This document shows, one piece after another, positions 15,212-21,178 of a DNA stretch of 21,178 bases. Source of the DNA: a virus. Within the stretch, counting starts at the first letter, position 1. Each line of letters opens with the position of its first letter. Location: positions 1-21,178 of IMG/VR virus record IMGVR_UViG_3300027782_000432, one strand, 5' to 3'. Position numbers and translations under genes: made by a program. The notes under the pieces were generated by a model. The model searched no databases and was not told the origin of the DNA. It was given only the letters and a program-made list of their open reading frames with translations.

Positions 15212-16015
15212 ATGGATTGTACTGTTTCAAATGTTGGTGAAAAACTTATAGTAGGGCAACTTGACACATCATTTTTAACCGCTGGAGCAAAACTACTTCC
15301 AGGAACTGCAGTTATAAATGGACCTTGCTTTATGGGGTTGACCGCACAAGCAGGTGTTGCTCGTGCGACTTGTATGATTGGTCCTCCAATTCCTGTTCCT
15401 GGACTTACTATTCCAGCATCACTTGAAGTTGATGGCATTTCTAATTTTCTTGGAAATACAAATCAATTAGGGGCATATACTTGCACTGGTGCATCGGTAT
15501 TTAATGGAGCAAATGTTGCAAATGGAACTGTTGTTGTGAACTCACCTACAACAATTAATGGGGCATTGGTAGTCAATGGAGCAACACATATTAATGGATT
15601 GTTGAGTTTTACAAGTTCAATTGTTGGAGAAACAAAAGAATTTGACATCAAGCATCCAAACAAAGAAGGATATAGATTAAAACACGGTTGTATTGAAGGT
15701 CCAGAATATGGAGTATATTATAGAGGAAGATTGAAGAAATCAAATGTCATTGAACTTCCAAGTTATTGGATTGGATTAATAAATTCAGAAACTATTACAG
15801 TGAATTTAACTTCACATACTGTTTATCAAGAACTTTTTATTAAAGACATCAATTCCAACAAAATTTTTATAACTAATAATTCTGGAGGAACAATTGATTG
15901 TAGTTACGTTGTTTATGCAGAAAGATCTGATGTAAATAAATTAATAGTAGAATATGAAAGTGATGCAATGAAAGAAAATGATACAGTAAAACAACAACTT
16001 GAAGGAGACCTATAA
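15212..16015 (+). CDS. Fiber- or tip-like virion protein
   Basis: The recommended start is ATG at 15212 (267 aa, MDCTVSN), eight bases after the previous stop; the TTG-started longer frame would overlap the needle gene. Residues about 10-60 contain a Gly/Pro/Cys-rich segment (GLTAQAGVARATCMIGPPIP). Residues about 70-145 form short beta repeats of the INGALVVNGATHINGLLSF type. The C-terminal 125 residues, from FDIKHPNKEGYRLKHGCIEG through VYYRGRL and LPSYWIGLI to CSYVVYAERSDV, form a domain I recall at the ends of many cyanophage tail-fiber and structural proteins. Its exact role is unknown to me. Together these suggest a trimeric fiber or spike accessory attached near the hub. The next gene starts in its stop codon (TAATG). 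Confidence 0.7.
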   Translation: MDCTVSNVGEKLIVGQLDTSFLTAGAKLLPGTAVINGPCFMGLTAQAGVARATCMIGPPIPVPGLTIPASLEVDGISNFLGNTNQLGAYTCTGASVFNGANVANGTVVVNSPTTINGALVVNGATHINGLLSFTSSIVGETKEFDIKHPNKEGYRLKHGCIEGPEYGVYYRGRLKKSNVIELPSYWIGLINSETITVNLTSHTVYQELFIKDINSNKIFITNNSGGTIDCSYVVYAERSDVNKLIVEYESDAMKENDTVKQQLEGDL

Positions 16016-17037
16016 TGACAAAACAAAATATTATAAACAATTATAATTCAAAAATAAATTTATCAAAAAACCAATTACCCTCATTGGATAGTTATATAAT
16101 TTCTTCGCAGTCTACAATTAATGAACTCAAATCTCCAGTTTCGCAAATAGATGAAAAAATTGCGGAATTGACAGTAGATTTAAATAAAGAAATTTACAAT
16201 CTTTCTATAATTTCAAATGAAGCATTTGATTGTGGATGTGGAACTACAACATTTATTATAGATTATTTGGGAGTTGGATATACTGCAATTTTGGGGGATA
16301 TGTATTATTATGAACACGCAAAAGCACATCGTATAAATGCTGAAAATCCTTCATATTCGGACATATATCCATATGAACCTTTGAATGGAACTGATGGATC
16401 AACATCATTCAATTCTGGAATAGGTAATAGTACTATTGTTGTAGGTGCAGATTCTAATTCTATTTTGGAATTAATTGTAAACAATCCAGGTTCTGGTTTT
16501 CTGTCTTCCATATATTATGCACAACCTTTAACAGGGGGATCTGGTTCTGGTGCAAAAGCAGATATTGTAGTTTCTACTGGTGGAAGTATCACAAATGTAA
16601 TTGTCAATAACGGTGGTAATGGATATTCTGTCAATGATACTTTAACTTCCTCCAATTTTGTTGGTGCATCATTTAAAGTTACTGATATTGGTTCTCCAAT
16701 TCTTGGAATAGGTGAAGACACTTATATTGTAGCAAGTTCTGGTATTGGTAGTGTCTTTATACCTGATATAATCCCAGAAAATTCTAGTTCCTGTCCAACT
16801 TCTTGTTCTACATATAAAAATCAAGCAGATGTTATTATATCAAAGATTGAAAGAATTAGAAATCAAAGAGATGAAATACTTTCTGGATCCAATGCAATTA
16901 AAGTTGAAATGAAGCATTTGTATACGGAAAGGTATAGTTATGTTTTTGGAAAAAATAAAGTATTAGAAAGAAACGCAGAATTAAATAATCTCATAAATGT
17001 TTTAAATACTCCAGAATACAATCAATATTTTGTATGA
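16015..17037 (+). CDS. Virion protein with coiled-coil ends and GxGY repeats
   Basis: The 340-aa protein has a helical N-terminus (residues 1-65, including VSQIDEKIAELTVDLNKEI) and a helical C-terminus (about 265-340, ADVIISKIERIRNQRDEIL...), both with coiled-coil character. Between them is a Gly/Ser/Asn-rich beta domain containing LGVGYTAILG, NNPGSGFLSS and SITNVIVNNGGNGYSVNDT. These GxGY units resemble those in the C-terminal part of the gp5 protein encoded just upstream. Cys-containing motifs CGCG (about 74-77) and CPTSC are also present. I do not recognise a named family. The overlap with both neighbours places it in the spike operon, so a hub or tip accessory role is likely but inferred. 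Confidence 0.72.
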   Translation: MTKQNIINNYNSKINLSKNQLPSLDSYIISSQSTINELKSPVSQIDEKIAELTVDLNKEIYNLSIISNEAFDCGCGTTTFIIDYLGVGYTAILGDMYYYEHAKAHRINAENPSYSDIYPYEPLNGTDGSTSFNSGIGNSTIVVGADSNSILELIVNNPGSGFLSSIYYAQPLTGGSGSGAKADIVVSTGGSITNVIVNNGGNGYSVNDTLTSSNFVGASFKVTDIGSPILGIGEDTYIVASSGIGSVFIPDIIPENSSSCPTSCSTYKNQADVIISKIERIRNQRDEILSGSNAIKVEMKHLYTERYSYVFGKNKVLERNAELNNLINVLNTPEYNQYFV

Positions 17038-17483
17038 GCACTCTTTTAATAGACAATAGAACTGGAATAACTACAACGACTGAATTGTTTGGAGATTTTT
17101 TAAATTTATATTTGAGAGAAAATCCAGAAATAACAGTGATAGGAATTTCTTCTGCATCTTCTACTCAATATTATCAATCAAATACACAAGTTATTCTTTC
17201 TACTACCAATTTAACTACTATTGAAAGATCTCCTATTGATTTGTATCGTTCTATAAAATCACAAGTTCAAATATCTCAAGGATCATTATATCAAGCATCA
17301 GATATAATGATTATTCACAATGACATTAATTCAAGTATTATAGAACAGGCATCCACAGCAACTAGTAATTATCTTGCAGATTTTTCAACTACAATTCAAG
17401 AAAATAATGCGGTTCTTCAAGTGAAATTGGTAAATCCAGGGAATGCTTCAATTAAAATTTTTAGTCTCAAGTATCCAGTTTAA
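17034..17483 (+). CDS. Unknown protein ending the hub operon (149 aa)
   Basis: The gene starts in an ATGA overlap with the previous stop and is the last of the hub operon. The protein is rich in Ser, Thr and Ile, with an N-terminal LLIDNRTGITTTTELFGDF, a central PIDLYRSIKSQVQISQGSLY helix and a C-terminal VLQVKLVNPGNASIKIFSLK beta hairpin. No membrane segment, signal peptide or catalytic motif is visible. I do not recognise the family. Operon position suggests a virion component. No obvious terminator follows; a promoter for the next small gene begins 17 bases after the stop. Confidence 0.7.
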   Translation: MSTLLIDNRTGITTTTELFGDFLNLYLRENPEITVIGISSASSTQYYQSNTQVILSTTNLTTIERSPIDLYRSIKSQVQISQGSLYQASDIMIIHNDINSSIIEQASTATSNYLADFSTTIQENNAVLQVKLVNPGNASIKIFSLKYPV

Positions 17484-17499
17484 AAAGTGGCACAAGACC

Positions 17500-17529
17500 T
17501 TGAATTCTGCCGTCTTTCTGTGGTAGAAT
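17500..17529 (+). promoter_or_regulatory. Sigma70-type promoter before the 57-aa gene
   Basis: TTGAAT (17500-17505) and TAGAAT (17524-17529) are separated by 18 bp. It lies in the gap after the hub operon, 25 bases before the next ATG, and is flanked by a 6-bp inverted repeat (AGACCT at 17495-17500, AGGTCT at 17534-17539) that may be chance. Confidence 0.5.
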
Positions 17530-17554
17530 AAAGAGGTCTCAAACCATACATACA

Positions 17555-17728
17555 ATGCAAATCACCCGAGAAAAACTGACAGACCTCCGACAACTTCAAG
17601 AAGATATGGCATCACATTTTGTCAATGAGAACTTTCCTGTTAGTGGTGAAACATATTGGACTTGTGTGGAATGCCTTGCAACTGCGAAACTTGCTGAACT
17701 TCGTGGTGAATTGGTTTATGGAGATTGA
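17555..17728 (+). CDS. 57-aa CxxC mini-protein
   Basis: ATG at 17555 to TGA at 17726-17728 encodes MQITREKLTDLRQLQEDM..., continuing to TCVECLATAKLAELRGEL. A CxxC pair (residues 37 and 40) sits between two short helices. One CxxC cannot make a complete zinc site alone, so a dimer or a redox role is possible; I assign none. Codon use looks richer in GC (CTG, CGA, GCG) than in the flanking tail genes and closer to gp32. It has its own sigma70-type promoter and no strong Shine-Dalgarno. Its leader ends CATACATACA, recalling the ATAC-rich gp32 leaders. Its stop codon lies inside the next promoter's -35. Confidence 0.65.
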   Translation: MQITREKLTDLRQLQEDMASHFVNENFPVSGETYWTCVECLATAKLAELRGELVYGD

Positions 17729-17753
17729 CAGGGTGGTTGGGATCTGATATACT
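17725..17753 (+). promoter_or_regulatory. Sigma70-type promoter for tRNA-Leu
   Basis: TTGACA (17725-17730) and TATACT (17748-17753) have a 17-bp spacer. The TGA of the -35 is the stop codon of the 57-aa gene. A start near 17760 would give a short 5' extension of about 44 nt before the tRNA. Confidence 0.75.
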
Positions 17754-17778
17754 ATTAAGGTGTGAAGGAAGATGCGCT

Positions 17779-17798
17779 GGAAAGGAGAAATCCTTTCC
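17779..17798 (+). other. 8-bp hairpin with GAAA tetraloop just before the tRNA
   Basis: GGAAAGGA (17779-17786) pairs perfectly with TCCTTTCC (17791-17798) around GAAA, a GNRA loop. It ends five bases before the tRNA 5' end. It may protect or guide processing of the tRNA precursor. There is no T-run, so it is not a terminator. Confidence 0.6.
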
Positions 17799-17803
17799 GC
17801 CTT

Positions 17804-17887
17804 GGGCGTGTGGTGAAATTGGTATCCACAACAAACTTAAAATTTGTCGGCCGTAAGGCCATGCGAGTTCAAGTCTCGCCATGCCCA
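17804..17887 (+). tRNA. tRNA-Leu(UAA)
   Basis: The 84-nt cloverleaf has acceptor GGGCGTG (17804-17810) with CATGCCC (17880-17886, one G-U), anticodon stem ACAAA/TTTGT with loop CTTAAAA and anticodon TAA at 17838-17840, a long variable arm with GGCC-GTAA-GGCC typical of class II leucine tRNAs, and T-arm GCGAG-TTCAAGT-CTCGC. A discriminator A follows at 17887. CCA is not encoded. It reads UUA and possibly UUG codons, and UUA appears common in this AT-rich genome. It has its own promoter and lies between structural genes. Confidence 0.95.
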
Positions 17888-17891
17888 TTAA

Positions 17892-17899
17892 AATAAATA
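17892..17899 (+). promoter_or_regulatory. Late-promoter motif before the 94-aa gene
   Basis: AATAAATA lies 20 bases before the ATG at 17920 and just after the tRNA. It resembles the T4 late element. The predicted leader would be only about 13 nt. Confidence 0.4.
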
Positions 17900-17919
17900 T
17901 AAGTTATTAAAATAATCAA

Positions 17920-18204
17920 ATGCCTTATAAAATCAGTCAAGCGTTCTGCTGGTATAATAAAGGCAGTATGATTGTCAAAATGTACTTTATAAATGAAATT
18001 CCATTTACATTTAATGAGTTGCCCGATGGGCATTTATATGATAAAGAGTTAGTAGCAAAAGCAGATCAATATTTAAGATATGAACCAGAAGATTTGTATA
18101 GAAATTCTTTTTATTTGATAGATGAAGAGTGTCATCCTTGTCTATTTGAAGTTGATTTAGAGAACCCAGAGGATATGCCACCAGATGATGGGTCAGTAGA
18201 TTAA
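17920..18204 (+). CDS. Unknown acidic 94-aa protein
   Basis: The protein opens MPYKISQAFCWYNKGSMIVK, contains NEIPFTFNELPDGHLYDKEL, and ends in an acidic tail (DLENPEDMPPDDGSVD). The conserved-looking centre DQYLRYEPEDLYRNSFYLID is followed by a CHPC motif (EECHPCLFEV). No membrane segment or known catalytic motif is visible, and I do not recognise a family. It stands alone between the tRNA and the large structural gene, with a late-promoter-like motif in front. No clear Shine-Dalgarno is seen. An internal ATG (17968) could serve as an alternative start. Confidence 0.65.
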   Translation: MPYKISQAFCWYNKGSMIVKMYFINEIPFTFNELPDGHLYDKELVAKADQYLRYEPEDLYRNSFYLIDEECHPCLFEVDLENPEDMPPDDGSVD

Positions 18205-18221
18205 CTGTCTAAATAAGACAG
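18205..18221 (+). promoter_or_regulatory. Small hairpin with late-promoter motif before the large structural gene
   Basis: CTGTCT (18205-18210) pairs with AGACAG (18216-18221) around AAATA. TCTAAATA at 18208-18215 matches T4 TATAAATA at seven of eight positions. It begins one base after the preceding stop and lies 22 bases before the next ATG. A start near 18222 would leave a leader with GCGGAT as Shine-Dalgarno. Confidence 0.5.
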
Positions 18222-18243
18222 AAGAAATTATTGTGCGGATAAA

Positions 18244-21178
18244 ATGCCTCTATCTAGGTTAGAAAATTTTCTCGTAAATACTGATGGTAATATCTTATAT
18301 GTCAATCCATCCGATTTAGATGCTACTGATAGTTTTGATAATAAAGGAAATTCACTTACTCGTCCATTTGTAACCATTCAAAGGGCATTAATAGAGGCTG
18401 CTAGATTTGCTTATCAGAGTGGTCCAAACAATGATAGATTTGACAAAACAACTATTCTTTTATATCCAGGAACCCACTATATTGATAATAGACCTGGATA
18501 CTATGTAAAAAATAATGGTGGAGTTGCGCAATACTATGATGTAAATCAGACAGTAGTTTCATCACCAGATATTGAACTGACCAATTCTTCAAATTTTGAT
18601 CTTATAAGTTCTAGTAATGTTCTTTATAAGTTTAATTCAGTAGAAGGTGGTGTAATAATTCCAAAAGGAACTTCTATTGTTGGTTTAGATTTAAGAAAGA
18701 CAAAAGTAAAACCATTATATGTTCCCGATCCAGAAAATAATTCTGTAGAAAGATCTGCTATTTTTAGAGTTACTGGTGGTTGTTATTTCTGGCAGTTTAG
18801 CGTTTTTGATGCAGATAGAGCAGTATATTATAATTACAATTATGCACAACAGGCATCACCGACTTATTCTCACAACAAACTGACAGTATTTGAATATGCA
18901 GATGGTGTAAATTTAAAAACTTTAACTGGAACATCTGATCTTCAGATGTATTATTATAAGTTAATGAATGCTTATGGTTCTAATACTGGAAATAGAGAAA
19001 TAATTGATTATCCAACAACTAATGATTTTGAACCAAATAGTCCAGAATTTAAAATTGTTGGAGATCTAACTTCTAGTGATGCAAGAATTTCAAGTTTAAC
19101 TTCAAGTTCAACAATCGCATCCGTAACAACTGAATTTGTTCACGGATTGAGTGTTGATGATTCTATTCGTATTGCTGGTGTTGGTTCAGCACTTTATAAT
19201 GGTAGTTTTAAAGTAGTTGGTGTTACCAGTGAAAGAACATTCACATACCAATTACCATCTCCAGCAATTGACACATCAATTACAATTTCAAATTCAAATG
19301 GCGTAGAAAGAGTTATTATTGAACCAGATGGTGTAAATGGAGCATCTCCATACATCTTTAACTGTTCATTGAGATCCGCTTTTGGAATGTGTGGTCTTCA
19401 CGCAGACGGATCAAAAGCAACTGGATTTAAATCTATGGTTGTTGCTCAATACACTGGAATTGGATTACAAAAAGACTCCAATGCTTTTGTAATTTATAAT
19501 GAATCCACAGGTCTTTATGATACAAACTCAACCACTTCTTTGGATAAAAGACCTTTATATATTAACCAGGAAGCAATATATAAACCAGCATACGAAAATT
19601 ATCACATCAAGGCATCAAATGATGCATTTATTCAAGATGTTTCTGTTTTTGCAATTGGATTTGCTCAACACTTTTTAGCAGAAGATGGTGCTGATCAATC
19701 AATTACCAACTCAAACTCAAACTTTGGTTCCAAGTCATTAATTTCAAAAGGATTTAGAAAAGAATCATTTCCCCGTGATGATACTGGTTATGTGACTCAT
19801 ATTATTCCACCAAAAGATCTTCAAGAAGATTCTTTTAATGCTCTTTGGAGATCACTTGATGTTGGACTTACCACATCATATACTGGCGTTGGACAAACAT
19901 CTAGACTTTATCTTTTAGGTGAAACGGATATCAATAATCCACCATCAAATGTTACGAATGGATATAGAGTTGGTTCTAATATTAATGAAAAACTTTATGT
20001 TACTGTAAATATCAATGCGGTAGATTATACTTATTCTTCTCCAATTTTAATGCAAGTACCTACTGGAGAAGGTCCAACAGCACAAAAAACATTTACTGTA
20101 ACTCAAACATTAGGTGTTAATAATATTAGTAGTAATATATTAACTTTAAATACAACTCATAATTTTTATAATGGTGAGTCAGTAAGAGTATTCAGTGATA
20201 ATGCAATTGTTCCTGATGGATTAGAAAATGGAGCATTGTATTATGTTATTACAAATACTTCAAATACCATTAAACTTGCAAAAACTATTAATAATGTAAA
20301 TGATAATAATCCTGTTATTATTAAAAATACAAGTGGTGGAATTTTAAGTATTGTAAGTAGAGTTTCCGACAAAATTTCTGGAGATCCAGGACACCCAATT
20401 CAATTTGATTCTGTCAATACAAATTGGTATATCATTGGTAGTGGAACTACAACAACAAATCAAATATATCAAGGATTTAAGAATAATCCAACTGCAATTG
20501 CAGCAAATAATTCTTCTACTTTCATTCAAAGAAAGTCGGAAAATCGTGATTTAACGGATAGAATTTATAAATTGAGATATGTAATTCCAAAAGATTACAC
20601 AAATGCAAAAATTCCTGCACAAAATTATGTTCTTCAAGAATCAAGTACGGTAAAAGAAGATTCTACAATTGCAACTATAAATTCTAATCGTAACTCTCAC
20701 GTAATTGCTGGAATTTCAACTGTTGGATCAACTGTCACTGTCACATCAGAAAGACCGCATAGATTGAGCGTCAGTGATAGAGTAAGAATTAGAAAAGTTG
20801 TAAGTAGCACAAATTTAACTGCAGCAGATAATGCTGGATTTAATGGTCATTTTGTTGTAACTTCTGTTCCATCATCAAAAACATTTACATTTACTAACAC
20901 ATATACTGGTGGAACATTTGTAAATAATGTTTCAACTAGAGGAGACAATCTTCCAGTATTCTCTAGAAATGAATATGATACTACCTATACAATTGAAAAT
21001 GTAGAAACAATTCAAGAATATTCTTCTGGATTGCAAGATGGTATTTACTATTTGACTTGTTTGATTGGAAATATTTCTCCTACTGCTGCAGAATTTACAA
21101 CTCAAAAGTTTAAACAAAATATAACTGATTTGTATCCAGTTGTAGATAAAGATAATTTAGTTACTGATCCATTACAAA
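18244..21178 (+). CDS. Large beta-helix-type virion structural protein (3' end outside window)
   Basis: ATG at 18244 opens a frame without stop to the right edge (978 codons). The N-terminus (VNPSDLDATD..., then TRPFVTIQRALIEAARFAYQ and TTILLYPGTHYIDNRPG) is the typical entry to a pectin-lyase-like right-handed beta-helix. Further on, VIIPKGTSIVGLDLRKTKV and GGCYFWQFSVFDAD continue the helix pattern. Repeated small beta modules such as ATT/SVTTEFVHGLSVDDSIRI (near residue 300) and TVTSERPHRLSVSDRVRI (near residue 840) are similar to each other. I recall a large cyanophage structural protein named VrlC with this kind of opening, but the match is from memory. It probably belongs to the baseplate or fibers. 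It follows a late-promoter-like hairpin. Confidence 0.8.
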   Translation, partial: MPLSRLENFLVNTDGNILYVNPSDLDATDSFDNKGNSLTRPFVTIQRALIEAARFAYQSGPNNDRFDKTTILLYPGTHYIDNRPGYYVKNNGGVAQYYDVNQTVVSSPDIELTNSSNFDLISSSNVLYKFNSVEGGVIIPKGTSIVGLDLRKTKVKPLYVPDPENNSVERSAIFRVTGGCYFWQFSVFDADRAVYYNYNYAQQASPTYSHNKLTVFEYADGVNLKTLTGTSDLQMYYYKLMNAYGSNTGNREIIDYPTTNDFEPNSPEFKIVGDLTSSDARISSLTSSSTIASVTTEFVHGLSVDDSIRIAGVGSALYNGSFKVVGVTSERTFTYQLPSPAIDTSITISNSNGVERVIIEPDGVNGASPYIFNCSLRSAFGMCGLHADGSKATGFKSMVVAQYTGIGLQKDSNAFVIYNESTGLYDTNSTTSLDKRPLYINQEAIYKPAYENYHIKASNDAFIQDVSVFAIGFAQHFLAEDGADQSITNSNSNFGSKSLISKGFRKESFPRDDTGYVTHIIPPKDLQEDSFNALWRSLDVGLTTSYTGVGQTSRLYLLGETDINNPPSNVTNGYRVGSNINEKLYVTVNINAVDYTYSSPILMQVPTGEGPTAQKTFTVTQTLGVNNISSNILTLNTTHNFYNGESVRVFSDNAIVPDGLENGALYYVITNTSNTIKLAKTINNVNDNNPVIIKNTSGGILSIVSRVSDKISGDPGHPIQFDSVNTNWYIIGSGTTTTNQIYQGFKNNPTAIAANNSSTFIQRKSENRDLTDRIYKLRYVIPKDYTNAKIPAQNYVLQESSTVKEDSTIATINSNRNSHVIAGISTVGSTVTVTSERPHRLSVSDRVRIRKVVSSTNLTAADNAGFNGHFVVTSVPSSKTFTFTNTYTGGTFVNNVSTRGDNLPVFSRNEYDTTYTIENVETIQEYSSGLQDGIYYLTCLIGNISPTAAEFTTQKFKQNITDLYPVVDKDNLVTDPLQ

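Noticed and set aside
17772-17816. 14-codon ORF (MRWKGEILSALGVW) before and into the tRNA
   Set aside because: It runs through the hairpin and the tRNA acceptor arm, and its purine box is only two bases from the ATG. Probably chance.
17804-17887. tRNA as a phage attachment site
   Set aside because: No integrase gene or repeated tRNA end is seen, and T4-like cyanophages are lytic.
17640-17888. 82-aa minus-strand frame
   Set aside because: It covers the tRNA and the 57-aa gene in antisense and has no start signals.

Overview
The window is a piece of the structural and replication region of an AT-rich, T4-like myovirus, most likely a cyanomyovirus of marine Synechococcus or Prochlorococcus. 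The evidence is the set of T4-type genes (gp59, gp32, gp53, gp48, gp4, gp54, gp26, gp51, gp27, gp5), a DUF1825-like protein of a family otherwise typical of cyanobacteria, and fiber and structural modules of the kind seen in marine cyanophages. All names rest on reading the protein sequences; no database search was possible.

Layout. (1) 1-2224, plus strand: end of gp59 (helicase loader), a DUF1825-like gene, a free-standing HNH homing endonuclease gene, and gp32 (ssDNA-binding protein), closed by a strong terminator. (2) 2238-5363, minus strand: an operon in transcription order gp4 (head completion), an unnamed conserved-looking protein, gp48 (tube cap) and gp53 (baseplate wedge). A T4-type late motif lies at its head. 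(3) 5412-17483, plus strand: a tightly packed baseplate-hub and spike operon: gp54-like tube initiator, gp26, a small gp51-like protein, two large hub or tape-measure-like proteins (one with a lysozyme/transglycosylase-like domain, one with an M23 peptidase domain), gp27, a 69-aa protein, gp5 with an OB fold but no visible lysozyme domain, a separate beta-helical needle protein, a fiber-like protein and two unknown structural proteins. Most of these genes overlap by 1-8 bases. (4) 17484-17887: a 57-aa CxxC protein and a tRNA-Leu(UAA), each with a sigma70-type promoter. (5) 17920-21178: a 94-aa protein and a large beta-helix-type structural protein that runs off the right edge.

The most interesting part is 575-1267. 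A good sigma70-type promoter (TTGACG-17-TACAAT) is followed by five perfectly phased 9-nt repeats (AATACNNNN), a Shine-Dalgarno sequence and a five-codon ORF starting MSFA, which looks like the original start of gp32. That ORF runs into a perfect 12-bp hairpin whose loop region carries a T4 late-promoter motif, directly in front of the HNH gene. After the HNH gene comes a second promoter (TTGACA-17-TATAAT), three more 9-nt repeats and the intact gp32. This suggests that a homing gene landed at the gp32 start, that the gp32 leader exists in two copies, and that the endonuclease is controlled by a hairpin/late-promoter switch like that described for T4 I-TevI. The phased repeats are a candidate gp32 autoregulatory operator.

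How the parts work together: gp59 and gp32 act at the replication fork. The remaining protein genes mostly build the tail tube, baseplate hub and wall-penetrating tip. Cell-wall hydrolysis appears to have moved out of gp5 into the two large proteins upstream of gp27.
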